A DNA stretch of 52,863 nt from a virus. The stretch covers positions 1 to 52,863 of IMG/VR virus record IMGVR_UViG_3300042691_017990. One strand, 5' to 3'. The translations under genes were made by a program, and so were the position numbers. Positions 7,773-17,126 of this stretch are shown piece by piece; the stretch's first letter is position 1, and the number at the start of each line of letters is the position of its first letter. The notes beneath the pieces were generated by a model. It made no database searches and was not told the DNA's origin. It worked only from the letters and a program-made list of their open reading frames with translations.

Positions 7773-10700
7773 TCACCGAAAATCGATCTTGCTATACCCA
7801 TTTTCTTTTTTGATCTCTAGTTGTTGATCAACCATGTCTCTCATTTGATCAAGATGGCTGATAATCCAAATAAACTCAAATTGGTGTTTCAAATATGTAA
7901 ATAGAGCACCCATCTGTCCCAAATGATCACTATCAGCACATCCAAATCCTTCGTCAATACAAATAATATTGGGTCTAGGTAGATTACTAATATTAATCAA
8001 AGCAACTCTGATGGCCAATCCACTCACAAACTTCTCCATACCACTAGCCATTTCAAGAGGCCAACGTTTGTCATCATAAACAATGTTGGTCATGATGTTT
8101 TTACCGTCAGTTTGTAGAGTAACACTAAATTCAACAATCTGATGAAGAATATTGTTAACTTCTTTCTCAATCTCTGGCAATGTCTTGGAAATAACATCAT
8201 ATGGAATACCGTCACGACTAATAATTGCGGTATACAACTTGTAAGCTTCATATGAAGACTCCAACTCCTTTACCTTATTCAATTGATCGGTAGTATTCTT
8301 ATATTGAAGTTCCAACTTACCCTTTTCGGTAGAAGCAGTGAACAACTTTGAATTCACAAACTTAATCTGAGTCTCAATGTCCTTAATAAAGGACTTGTGT
8401 TCATCAATTTGATCCAACAACTTCTGATTGTTTTCAATAGTATCCTTATTCTTATAGAAACTATCAATTGCATCAACAATATCCTTCAGCTTGTTTTGCA
8501 ACGTAATCAAATAGTTTTCATCACGTAGTATTGCCGTATTGATAACACCACGCTTCTTTTCCAATTTGACTCTATCATTATTTAGACTCTGACAATTTTT
8601 GTATCTAGTCTCAATATCACCAAACTCTTCAACCTTAGACTTTAGAGTGTTGTATTCACCAATGATAGTAGTTGCGTTGACCTTTTCATTTTCAAGATCT
8701 TGTTTGGTTGCAATAGCATCTTTTACGAACACGTTGTTGACGCAGTATTCACAATTAGGGTCATACTTATGTTCTTCAAGCTTCTTGAGTTTGTCAACCT
8801 TGGTCTTGATAACATACTTCAATCGTTCAATTTCAGCCTGCTTTGATTCTTCAAGTTTCTTTGCATTCTTATACTCTTGATATGTAGTCTCAATGTTATC
8901 ACAAGCCTTTAGAGAAGAACTCAACTGTGAAATCTCGGAGTCAGTCTCTTCCAACTTGGTCTTATTCTCAGAAATATCCAAAGTGAACTTGTTGACTTTT
9001 TCCTCATAATCAATCTTATCTTTTTCAAGAGAAGTGATATCAACATACTTGACCGAATCCAGTTTAACAATATTCTTGCTCAACTGTAACAGTTCATTAT
9101 TATGTTCATCTTTCTTTAACTCCAAGTTCTTCAACTCAACATTGAAAGAGGCAATGTTTTCCAAGTTGGTATTGATACTACCAGATATGGTAACAAGGTC
9201 TGCTTCCAATTGATCTTTACTGATATTCTTCAATAGAGTATTAGTTTCCTTGAAGTTCTCGTTGGCAATATTATAGAGTTGATCAAAGATATTCAATCCC
9301 ATGAATTGGCACAACAAGTCCTTACGTTCAGTCTGACCAAGATCAATAAAAGATCCAGCCTTACTGTTTTGAACACTCAACACAGTCAAAATAAAGTCAT
9401 CGTATGTTCCAACATAGTCTCTGATAATATCATTGGTGCTTCTACGAGCTTCACCGTTCAAAGGCACTTCGTTACCATCTTTGTCAATCTTATAGAATTT
9501 GACATCTACCTTGACACTACCCTTCTTATCAGCCTTACCTTCACGTTCGATGTAATAATCAACACCACTCACTTCAAAATTAAACTTACACTTGAAGCTC
9601 ATCTTTTGAGTATTAAGAACGTGACCAGCCTTGTATCCCTTACTGAACTTATCGAAGACACAAAATGCCAAAGCATCCATGATACTAGATTTACCACTAG
9701 CATTTGGAGCAAACAAACCAATAGTTCCCTTGAGTTTGGTAAAGTCGATATAATTACCTTCACCATAACTAAACATGTTGTCAAATTCAAAGGTCTTTGG
9801 CTTCCATCGAATATTCTTTGGAGTCTTATCTTTAGGAATTTGAAGGTTGATATCCTTATTTAGATTCTTGACTTTCTCAATCAAGGCCTTGTCAGTCTTT
9901 TTTGAAGTCAGTGTTTCTTCAATCAACTTGTTTTGATAATCAACATTGAAGATGTTATGAATATCAAGAACGTGATTGATCTTGGTAGAACTGTTATCAA
10001 ATTCATCAATACGAATAAAAGTTGATTCAAGAATCTCACACTTATCCTTAATTTCATTGATAACTTCTTTTACTTGTGAAGGAATAGATTCAAAACACTT
10101 GGTTCTGATACGAGCCTTCTTGGGAATATCACTAATATCTGTTACCAACTTACCCTTGTTGATTTCGACAGTATAAAAACCATAGTCGTTTGCCAATTCA
10201 TAGTGCTTGAACAACTTACGCTTTAGATCCCACAACAAAAATCCATGACCCTTGAGTTCTTCACCATGATTTTGTTGAATCATTGATCCAGCATACACAA
10301 TCACTGGCTTATTTTCATCCTCGTTGTATTCTTGAAGTATCTGATGTTTGTGAATATCACCCAACATTGCGATGTGGTGACCGTCAAACAAATTATTCAT
10401 GATGGTTCTGTTGCTGACAGTATAACCAACATCTGTCACGGCATCATTCACAGGTCCGTGGAATAGTGCGATGTGATGATCAGTTTCCACCTTATACCTT
10501 GAAGGAATGGTGTAATAGTTGATATACTTATCTGGTTCATCAAATACACTAAAATGATTGAACAAAATATTCTCATATCTAAACACCTCACTAGGCTTTA
10601 GATAATACAAATTGGGATGATTCAATGCTTCCACGATGGGAGTCAAACAATCCAATCGTGACTTATTAGCTAATGTAGCATCATGGTTACCAGCAATTAA

Positions 10701-10964
10701 GATGGTAGGAACTCTATCCGCACAATTCTTCAAGAAGTCACTACCAATTTTAACACACTCTGGACTGAGGTCAGACTTGTTATGGAAAACGTCACCAGTA
10801 ATAACACAAACCAAACTTGTGTTCTTTTTGAGTTTGTCCAAGACAGTATAAAAACGTTCGAATACAGAGGTATATTCGTCGTGCCTCTTTGTTAGACGAA
10901 TGTGAATATCAGATACCTGAACCACATTGTCTATACGTTGATCTGTGTTTTTTAATACTATCAT
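7773..10964 (-). CDS. Fused Mre11-Rad50 (gp47-gp46-like) recombination nuclease
   Basis: DNA end-processing nuclease/ATPase for recombination-dependent replication and host DNA degradation. Residues 1-340 are a calcineurin-like phosphoesterase: D19-I-H21, GD at 57-58, GNHD at 92-95, H169, and GDIHKH at 202-207. Residues about 390-1063 are the Rad50/gp46 ATPase: Walker A GLFAPNASGKSS at 416-427, a long coiled coil split by a zinc hook CEYC at 738-741, signature-like ASGMEKFVSG at 973-982, Walker B ICIDE at 1001-1005 and switch H1037. T4 and bacteria use two genes for these, so one 1063-residue polypeptide is a natural fusion. It overlaps the primase stop by 4 bp (ATGA), implying coupled translation. 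Confidence 0.93.
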   Translation of the reverse strand: MIVLKNTDQRIDNVVQVSDIHIRLTKRHDEYTSVFERFYTVLDKLKKNTSLVCVITGDVFHNKSDLSPECVKIGSDFLKNCADRVPTILIAGNHDATLANKSRLDCLTPIVEALNHPNLYYLKPSEVFRYENILFNHFSVFDEPDKYINYYTIPSRYKVETDHHIALFHGPVNDAVTDVGYTVSNRTIMNNLFDGHHIAMLGDIHKHQILQEYNEDENKPVIVYAGSMIQQNHGEELKGHGFLLWDLKRKLFKHYELANDYGFYTVEINKGKLVTDISDIPKKARIRTKCFESIPSQVKEVINEIKDKCEILESTFIRIDEFDNSSTKINHVLDIHNIFNVDYQNKLIEETLTSKKTDKALIEKVKNLNKDINLQIPKDKTPKNIRWKPKTFEFDNMFSYGEGNYIDFTKLKGTIGLFAPNASGKSSIMDALAFCVFDKFSKGYKAGHVLNTQKMSFKCKFNFEVSGVDYYIEREGKADKKGSVKVDVKFYKIDKDGNEVPLNGEARRSTNDIIRDYVGTYDDFILTVLSVQNSKAGSFIDLGQTERKDLLCQFMGLNIFDQLYNIANENFKETNTLLKNISKDQLEADLVTISGSINTNLENIASFNVELKNLELKKDEHNNELLQLSKNIVKLDSVKYVDITSLEKDKIDYEEKVNKFTLDISENKTKLEETDSEISQLSSSLKACDNIETTYQEYKNAKKLEESKQAEIERLKYVIKTKVDKLKKLEEHKYDPNCEYCVNNVFVKDAIATKQDLENEKVNATTIIGEYNTLKSKVEEFGDIETRYKNCQSLNNDRVKLEKKRGVINTAILRDENYLITLQNKLKDIVDAIDSFYKNKDTIENNQKLLDQIDEHKSFIKDIETQIKFVNSKLFTASTEKGKLELQYKNTTDQLNKVKELESSYEAYKLYTAIISRDGIPYDVISKTLPEIEKEVNNILHQIVEFSVTLQTDGKNIMTNIVYDDKRWPLEMASGMEKFVSGLAIRVALINISNLPRPNIICIDEGFGCADSDHLGQMGALFTYLKHQFEFIWIISHLDQMRDMVDQQLEIKKENGYSKIDFR

Positions 10965-11872
10965 ATCTTATGTTTAATTTTCAATTTGAATAAATCGCTT
11001 TCAGAGATCTTAACACTGGCATCTATGGCTTTCCAAGTATTTTTATGTCCGATTTCGTTTGGATCTTTACCGTTTAACAAAACCAAGTGTGCATCAATTC
11101 CATTACAAACCAAGAATTGACAAATATCCAAACTGTTTTTAATCGCATCATTGTCCAACAACACATTCACCCTCGGAGGTTTTTGTGACGACAACTTGGC
11201 TTTTAATTTGTTAGACAACGTTTTACCAAACAATGGAATCACGTTGTATTTTACAGAAAATGCGTCAAACACACCTTCCACTAAAGTTACAGGCTTACTA
11301 AAGTCGGTGAACATTTCAAACCCAACAATATCCTTGGTCGAGTCACACAATCTATACTTCATCTTACTTTCATAGATGTCTCGACCACAATAAAAGTTTA
11401 GTTCACCCGTTGCAGAATATGACGGAACCACAACTCTGTTTTTGAATTGACCATCAGAACAATATCCGATGTTGTATCGAATCATATCGTAAACCGACAG
11501 ACCACGTTTGAAACAATAGTTCAAAGCGTGTTTGTGCGTAACATCCGAGCTAGCCTTATACAAGGGTTTGAATTCAGACGGAAGTTGTAACTTTTTGATT
11601 TCGGATTTGATTGTTTTTGGAGCCTTTATTTTGCACAACGACTCATAGAACTCCGCCGGAGCTTTGATCTTGTTTAGAAGACTCTTGAATCCTTTACCAC
11701 TAAAATTACAAACCCAACAATGATAATAACCAGTTGTGGTGTTTACGTTTAACTTTCTTTTATAGTGATTACAATTAGGACAAAAAAACATCAACTCCGT
11801 TCCGCCCTTTTGGACAGACGGTTTGTGTTTAAACAGTCTTGTAAGTGTATCTATAACAGAAGTCTCTACCAT
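10961..11872 (-). CDS. DNA primase (DnaG/gp61-like)
   Basis: Synthesises RNA primers for lagging-strand replication, acting with a replicative helicase (outside this window). The N-terminal zinc-binding site is C31-x2-C34 with C52-x2-C55 (H51 adjacent). The catalytic TOPRIM core shows E199 in TLVEG and D240/D242 in VLLDND. Its 303 residues are a little shorter than T4 gp61 (342) and far shorter than bacterial DnaG, with no obvious C-terminal helicase-interaction domain. The gene is followed at once by the Mre11-Rad50 fusion with a 4-bp overlap and preceded at 44 bp by a RuvC-like resolvase, forming a replication-recombination cassette. Confidence 0.85.
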   Translation of the reverse strand: MVETSVIDTLTRLFKHKPSVQKGGTELMFFCPNCNHYKRKLNVNTTTGYYHCWVCNFSGKGFKSLLNKIKAPAEFYESLCKIKAPKTIKSEIKKLQLPSEFKPLYKASSDVTHKHALNYCFKRGLSVYDMIRYNIGYCSDGQFKNRVVVPSYSATGELNFYCGRDIYESKMKYRLCDSTKDIVGFEMFTDFSKPVTLVEGVFDAFSVKYNVIPLFGKTLSNKLKAKLSSQKPPRVNVLLDNDAIKNSLDICQFLVCNGIDAHLVLLNGKDPNEIGHKNTWKAIDASVKISESDLFKLKIKHKI

Positions 11873-11916
11873 ACGTCACTTCAGATACTACACGACGAAT
11901 CGGAAGATTCAACTTT

Positions 11917-12429
11917 TTATTTTTCGACATACATAGCGCACACAATTCCATCATACATGTCGCTATTTCGTTCGTCCCAATTTCCCTTCTTATTCTTAAC
12001 AGTAAACTTGGTGACGTTCGGCATCAATTTTTCCAACTCTTCTTTTACAAACTCTTTTGGTTTGATGCCCTTGACACGACACTTACCAAACAAATGTTTA
12101 CGCATTGTGGTGACCGATAGAAGATTTACTTTCGTCTTGAAATGTTCTTCAATGATGTAAGCAAATACAGCGTTGTGTCTGGCCAGAGTTATAATAACTT
12201 GTTGTGAAGTAAATCCACCGGCAAAACCACTTAGAGCAGCTTCAAGGTTAATATGATCCACCTTTTTTATAAGTGGAACCTTTTCCAATTCTGAAATTAC
12301 ATGAAACGTTTTTTCTTTGGTAGTTTCGAACTTTTTTGTGTCAATAAATCCCGCTTGTTCGATCTTACCGTCAACGTTAAATGCCCATCCAGTTACAGAT
12401 GTTGAAGAATCTAAACCCAGTATAACCAT
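11917..12429 (-). CDS. RuvC-like Holliday junction resolvase
   Basis: RNase H-fold endonuclease expected to resolve branched DNA before packaging. The four acidic residues of the RuvC site are visible: D7 in LGLDSSTSVTGWA, E63 in INLEAAL, and D157 and D160 in NSDMYDGIVCA. The length of 170 residues is typical of RuvC. The ATG at 12429 is chosen over an upstream in-frame TTG because the conserved first beta strand starts directly after it. T4 itself uses the unrelated endonuclease VII (gp49), so this lineage employs a different enzyme for the same step. It sits directly upstream of primase. Confidence 0.85.
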   Translation of the reverse strand: MVILGLDSSTSVTGWAFNVDGKIEQAGFIDTKKFETTKEKTFHVISELEKVPLIKKVDHINLEAALSGFAGGFTSQQVIITLARHNAVFAYIIEEHFKTKVNLLSVTTMRKHLFGKCRVKGIKPKEFVKEELEKLMPNVTKFTVKNKKGNWDERNSDMYDGIVCAMYVEK

Positions 12430-12443
12430 TAACAATAGATATA

Positions 12444-12932
12444 TTAACGGGTAAACTTGCCATTAATATATTTGTTGGAATTGAATCCCTTCAAATAGAT
12501 AGAAAGCTGCTTGGATTGATTTCCAGTAGCATCTTTGAACTGAGTGGCTCCAGTTGGAGTATTTGTAACAAAGCCTGGGTCAACGGTATACAACGAATCC
12601 TTGATTGAAGATCCTCCGTTCCAGTTTGTAGCAATCTTGTTTACACCATTGGTGATCACTGGACCCAATCTGGTATTATCACTATAACTGAGTGCGCTCT
12701 TATTGAAATTCTCAGTGCCAGTTGTTACCTTGGTCAAAAATCCCTTACTAACGGTCCAATCTCTATCAGCAGTGCTACCACCAAGAGACAATTCATTAGA
12801 TCCTTGAGTCTTTACGTTCTTTTGAACTGGTTGGTAAGCACCACCAGCAGCTTGACCAGACAAATATCTGTCTGCCAAACTCTTGTTTGATGATTCACGG
12901 TCAATTATTTTGCTGTCAGATAGAGTTGCCAT
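12444..12932 (-). CDS. Hypothetical protein, probable virion component
   Basis: A 162-residue protein rich in Ser, Gly, Asn and Thr with few hydrophobic stretches; no motif recognised. The N-terminus (MATLSDSKIIDRESS) is polar and the rest looks extended or beta-rich. It follows the FG-GAP surface protein gene and precedes the resolvase by 14 bp. Composition resembles phage structural or fibre-associated proteins, but that is only a compositional argument. Confidence 0.6.
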   Translation of the reverse strand: MATLSDSKIIDRESSNKSLADRYLSGQAAGGAYQPVQKNVKTQGSNELSLGGSTADRDWTVSKGFLTKVTTGTENFNKSALSYSDNTRLGPVITNGVNKIATNWNGGSSIKDSLYTVDPGFVTNTPTGATQFKDATGNQSKQLSIYLKGFNSNKYINGKFTR

Positions 12933-12955
12933 ATGATTTTATGTCGCTTTATATA

Positions 12956-12963
12956 ATAAATAT
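12956..12963 (-). promoter_or_regulatory. ATATTTAT element between surface-protein gene and 12932 gene
   Basis: Coding-strand ATATTTAT, 23 nt before the ATG at 12932, in the 33-bp gap after the stop of the upstream gene. Confidence 0.4.
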
Positions 12964-12965
12964 GG

Positions 12966-15557
12966 TTAGGTGTCCCATTTAACAACAATATTTATTGGAA
13001 TTTGACCATTGTTTTTTATAGGAGTTGCAATTTTTCCAACTGCTACTAGGTCGGCACCAGCATATAATCCAACCTGTGTAATGTATGGTGCCAAATAAGA
13101 ACCAGTAGGATCTACAGACGAACTAAAGTTGTAATTGAAAAATTCAGCTTTGATAGTATTTTGACTGCCTTTACCAGTTTGGTTGTCCAAGAAAGAAATG
13201 ATGTCGTCATAGTTTTTCCTTCTTGATGTTGGTGTGATATACTGTTGGTAATTTTCAACCGTCAAATTTTCTATAAAGTAGTTCCAGATCATATACGCAT
13301 CTGCGTAATTTACCATACCATCTTTATTTACATCAAAGTCTTTGGTTGCCAATTCACACTTTAACTCTGGAGTCAATCTATTGTTTGTATAATCAACCAT
13401 CGAAGAACTGAAGTATCCAAAGATGCTTTCTTGAACATCTCCAGACACCAATACATCCCACCATGATTCAACGTGAGTTGTAGTCAACTTATAGTTAATA
13501 TATCTCAAAATAATATCCAAATTACTAAAGTCAAATGTTTCTTTGTTGATCACACAATATGGTCCAACATAAGATGCAGTAACAGCAGTTGGATTTGTAG
13601 AAATATTAAACTCGCCGGGTTCTACAGTGCAAATGTATTGTTTTTCATGTAGAGTTATTTGACTTTGGTATTCTCCGTAAATATAGTCATCCAATTGTTG
13701 TAATGGATTCTTCAATATATCCGACAATATACTACCAGTATTATTGACCACAAACTTATTGTAACTATAAAATATGTTACCTATATTTGGATTGGTTTGA
13801 AGATCACCAAAATCATAAATAAACGCTCTACCAAATACTGAATCTGTGACATTTGAATCTTGTTCCATCACAAGCACAATTGACCCACTATCAGTTGCGT
13901 TTAAGTTGTTACCATCACAACCACAGATTTCATCTTCCATTCTGAAATAAAATGAACTGATAGATGGTCCATCTGAGTTACATGTAAACAAACCACTGCC
14001 GCTTTGTTCAGCTGCATATGGTTCTGACAAATACAAATCATCATTCAAAGGTGCTGGTGAACCAATTACCAAATTTAAATCTGATAATGCTACTGAGGCA
14101 CCAAATGCGGTAAAACTTTCGTCTAACTTTTTTCTGTATCCGATTGGTGTGGTTGTTGCCATCTTCAACGTCAAATTATTATCACATGACCCCGTAGAAA
14201 TCTTGTATAACATTGCTTGACCGTTGAATGTGCTAGCACCAAAGTCGTTTGTTTCAAAGTTGATATTGTATCTGTTTACCGACGAAGATAGATACAAACT
14301 AGAGAATGGAAAATATGGTTTTGGAGAACCAGCAAGAACATAATGACCGTTTATGTCAACACTGTATCCAAACATATTGTCTTTGAACGTATTTGTGTCA
14401 CCGTAGATCTTCTCCAATAGAACATATTGTTTGGTTCCAACAGCAGGTATGTTGTAATAATAAATTGCACCACGTTGTCTCAACGGTTGAGAACCAGTCA
14501 ATGCCATCGAACTACTGTATTCGTAGTATATCAGATCATTTGGAGCACCAACAATCAGATTATCTTTAGCAATAGCAACTGAATATCCATATCTAGTTAT
14601 TGACTGACTGATAGGCAACCAGTCAAGATCCCCATCACCTTGCAATTTTAACCACTTTGAAGAAGTATCTTGTGTTAGAGTTTGAGTAAGTTCCCAACTT
14701 CCATTAATCAGATCACCCTCTCTAAAATATACAAAGACTTTGCTACCTGTTTGTGGAGCAGATGCTATTACCAATCTATCTTCATTGTATTTATCAATAT
14801 AAACCGATGATCCAAAATACAAATCAGCACCATTTGATGATGAAATAGTTTGGTAGTATGTGTAATAACCACATCCAGATCCAGTATACAAATAGATGTC
14901 AACGGCGCCTCTGTTGGAATTTCTGAATGGTGAACTTATTGCCAAAAAGTTGTTTGACACGGCAACCGCACGACCAAATCCTTCAGCTGCCGATCCAGTA
15001 ACTCCACAAAATGGACTGTTTGGCAAAGAAAATAAACTGTCATTTTCTACTGAACAAGACCCCGTTGATGCTTCATCGTAAATTTTGTATATGTCTACGG
15101 TTGCATAATTTTGATCAATACTAGCAATACTTTGACTAAAAGCAATGTCTGATATTACCAAGAATCGTTCGCATATTGCCAAAGCAGAACCATAAGACGT
15201 TTGTTTTTGTATTACAGTTCCGTCTTCCAATATCAAAAAGTCACAGGCTAATGAATTATCAGCCAAAGACCCACTTTCATATCTTAATGATGCTGTATAG
15301 GCAGAACTTGCACTTTGTTCTGTATAATATGATAGTAGTTCACCGTGGTCGAGAGGACTGCCTCGTCTATAGGTCTTTGCAAAAGAATAATTGGTAGTGA
15401 ACCTGTTTTTTTGATAAACCAACACTTCACCAAGTCTTGCAAATCCCTCATTACAAGAATATGGCTTTGAATTGGTATTTGAAACCGCTATGTAGTTACC
15501 GTTTGTAACCACATGTTGGCCAAAGTTCTCATTATAGATGTTTAACAAATTCGACAT
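12966..15557 (-). CDS. FG-GAP beta-propeller / dockerin-like surface protein
   Basis: An 863-residue virion surface candidate. Several repeats of the FG-GAP (integrin-alpha/beta-propeller) type are visible: FGRAVAVSNNFLAISSP, YGYSVAIAKDNLIVGAP, FGYSVDINGHYVLAGSP and FGASVALSDLNLVIGSP, spaced about 80-110 residues apart through residues ~50-500. Near residue 745 a dockerin/EF-hand calcium loop, DVNKDGMVNYAD, appears. The last about 45 residues (YITQVGLYAGADLVAVGKI and after) closely resemble the C-terminus of the structural protein at 23734-24837, suggesting a common virion attachment module. Its likely role is host or glycan binding. The ATATTTAT element is 5 nt before the ATG and no Shine-Dalgarno is seen. 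Confidence 0.7.
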   Translation of the reverse strand: MSNLLNIYNENFGQHVVTNGNYIAVSNTNSKPYSCNEGFARLGEVLVYQKNRFTTNYSFAKTYRRGSPLDHGELLSYYTEQSASSAYTASLRYESGSLADNSLACDFLILEDGTVIQKQTSYGSALAICERFLVISDIAFSQSIASIDQNYATVDIYKIYDEASTGSCSVENDSLFSLPNSPFCGVTGSAAEGFGRAVAVSNNFLAISSPFRNSNRGAVDIYLYTGSGCGYYTYYQTISSSNGADLYFGSSVYIDKYNEDRLVIASAPQTGSKVFVYFREGDLINGSWELTQTLTQDTSSKWLKLQGDGDLDWLPISQSITRYGYSVAIAKDNLIVGAPNDLIYYEYSSSMALTGSQPLRQRGAIYYYNIPAVGTKQYVLLEKIYGDTNTFKDNMFGYSVDINGHYVLAGSPKPYFPFSSLYLSSSVNRYNINFETNDFGASTFNGQAMLYKISTGSCDNNLTLKMATTTPIGYRKKLDESFTAFGASVALSDLNLVIGSPAPLNDDLYLSEPYAAEQSGSGLFTCNSDGPSISSFYFRMEDEICGCDGNNLNATDSGSIVLVMEQDSNVTDSVFGRAFIYDFGDLQTNPNIGNIFYSYNKFVVNNTGSILSDILKNPLQQLDDYIYGEYQSQITLHEKQYICTVEPGEFNISTNPTAVTASYVGPYCVINKETFDFSNLDIILRYINYKLTTTHVESWWDVLVSGDVQESIFGYFSSSMVDYTNNRLTPELKCELATKDFDVNKDGMVNYADAYMIWNYFIENLTVENYQQYITPTSRRKNYDDIISFLDNQTGKGSQNTIKAEFFNYNFSSSVDPTGSYLAPYITQVGLYAGADLVAVGKIATPIKNNGQIPINIVVKWDT

Positions 15558-15562
15558 TTACT

Positions 15563-15570
15563 ATAAATAT
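15563..15570 (-). promoter_or_regulatory. ATATTTAT element before FG-GAP protein gene
   Basis: Coding-strand ATATTTAT, 5 nt before the ATG at 15557, separating this gene from the glycosyltransferase operon. Confidence 0.5.
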
Positions 15571-15609
15571 TGAGTAAACCAAAAATAAACCCTTAGATTC
15601 CAAATATTA

Positions 15610-16458
15610 TTATGAACGTTTCAATTCAAGCACACCGTTGTTCCAATATGTTGGTATTTTAATCCACCCATCACAATAAATATCCTTGGTATCTTCTCTC
15701 AAATCCGGTCCAAACCAAGTATCTGGGGTTATGACCACTTTGTTGTCGGTCCTAGATAACCAAGCTCCCCACCAACTAAATGACGAGTTTGAGATGATAA
15801 AGTGATCACACAATGACAACAACCATATACCTTCTTGATCACGATACCTATTTTCTTCTATGAACACACTATTGGGTAGTTTGACATTTTGTTTACACCA
15901 ATTTATATCATCACTCATGATAATCAAATGGTCATGTTTAGGTAAATGTTTGTGTGCTTCTTCAATATACTCAACTGATATAACTGGATGTCTAGTTGGT
16001 TGAGTCAAATAATCGCCTCGTCTCACATTCAGTGCCGCTACAGTTGAATTTTCTAAAAATGGAAAGTCCTTCAGTGCTTTATCCACAAATTCTCTAGGTG
16101 GTGAGTATAGGTCTCTGATTGCTTCTGTAAACTTTCCAAAATACTTTTCTGATTGAAACCACCCAATGTAAACTGTCGGTTTATGATTTGCCGGTGGCAA
16201 CGGAGAATGTGCAAATGTTCCAGTAATAAACTCAGCATCGTGAATACCTTCTGATTTTTTGACATCAAAGTCTAACTTTCGAAACAAATTTTTTTCCAAC
16301 AACCCAGAACAACTGTCTTGAGATGGTGCTATGAATTGTCTGTTATACTCCAAAGCTTTAGCGTATCCATGTGCTAATTGAAACATCATGTTACCGGTTC
16401 TTCCTTGTAATCTGCTACAAATAAAGTTCTTAGAAAATGTTGTTGCTTTTTTTCTCAT
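15610..16458 (-). CDS. Alpha-1,2-fucosyltransferase-like glycosyltransferase (GT11)
   Basis: Predicted transfer of fucose from GDP-fucose to a glycan acceptor. GT11 motifs: GRTGNMMFQLA at residues 19-29 (donor-binding loop), NVRRGDY at 144-150 (family motif HxRRxDY, with Asn in place of His here) and ISNSSFSWWGAW at 222-233. Its 282 residues match the family. It is the last gene of a five-gene glycosyltransferase operon, 2 bp after the preceding gene. No GDP-fucose synthesis genes occur in the window, so the donor must come from the host or from phage genes elsewhere. Confidence 0.85.
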   Translation of the reverse strand: MRKKATTFSKNFICSRLQGRTGNMMFQLAHGYAKALEYNRQFIAPSQDSCSGLLEKNLFRKLDFDVKKSEGIHDAEFITGTFAHSPLPPANHKPTVYIGWFQSEKYFGKFTEAIRDLYSPPREFVDKALKDFPFLENSTVAALNVRRGDYLTQPTRHPVISVEYIEEAHKHLPKHDHLIIMSDDINWCKQNVKLPNSVFIEENRYRDQEGIWLLSLCDHFIISNSSFSWWGAWLSRTDNKVVITPDTWFGPDLREDTKDIYCDGWIKIPTYWNNGVLELKRS

Positions 16459-16460
16459 TG

Positions 16461-17126
16461 TTATTCTCCATTTAGTTTAACTAGTTTGCCTTTTATGTAA
16501 TTCTTCTTGAAATGTTCTAATGGCGGCGTGTCACCAAACGCATCCAAATCACTTGAAATGGTTCGTTGATAACTACTCAATGGATAAACGACATATTTGT
16601 TGATCCACGGTCTTTGTCCTATCCATCCATCAAACGCCGAATCCTCAAATGGTTTGAAATCTAGTAGTTTCTCCAATCCTCTCCGTGATACACCATAACC
16701 GTGTAAAGTAAGCACAGTATCAGCTTTTAGTAAATTTGGGGTCACTTGATGAACTTCTTTATCAAAAATATATCCTCCAAAGTAGACTATATCCCAATCT
16801 GAAAAATTGACCAACTGATCCAATCCATTTTGTATGTTATCTATACCGTTTGTTTCTTCATTCAGAAACACAAAATCATCTTCAAACACAACTATATTGT
16901 TGTATCCTTTACTATAAGCATCTTGAAACGTTTTATAAAAGGAATAACTACAAAAATGTTGTTTGTAAGTCACATCAGGTCGTAACAAAGAGTCTTCTGC
17001 GGACCTCCTTTCCAAAAAATCAATCAGACCATACTGAGACATCTGTTGTTCAAACAAAGTTCTTCTGTCTGGCCTTCTATCTAAATTTATGTAATAACCC
17101 TTTTCAAAAAAATCTTGTATTTTCAT
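16461..17126 (-). CDS. Glycosyltransferase family 25-like protein
   Basis: A 221-residue GT25 (LPS galactosyltransferase/LgtB-like) protein. YYINLDRRPDRR at residues 11-22 is the family N-terminal signature, and FEDDFVF from residue 81 supplies the acidic metal/sugar-nucleotide motif. ERRSAED at 39-45 matches the family pattern after the first helix. The acceptor and sugar are unknown. The ATG overlaps the stop of the upstream glycosyltransferase by 4 bp (ATGA). Confidence 0.8.
   Translation of the reverse strand: MKIQDFFEKGYYINLDRRPDRRTLFEQQMSQYGLIDFLERRSAEDSLLRPDVTYKQHFCSYSFYKTFQDAYSKGYNNIVVFEDDFVFLNEETNGIDNIQNGLDQLVNFSDWDIVYFGGYIFDKEVHQVTPNLLKADTVLTLHGYGVSRRGLEKLLDFKPFEDSAFDGWIGQRPWINKYVVYPLSSYQRTISSDLDAFGDTPPLEHFKKNYIKGKLVKLNGE

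Noticed and set aside
7773-10964. Frameshift-joined pair of genes
   Set aside because: The frame is continuous with a helical linker and no internal start with Shine-Dalgarno is evident near residues 340-400.
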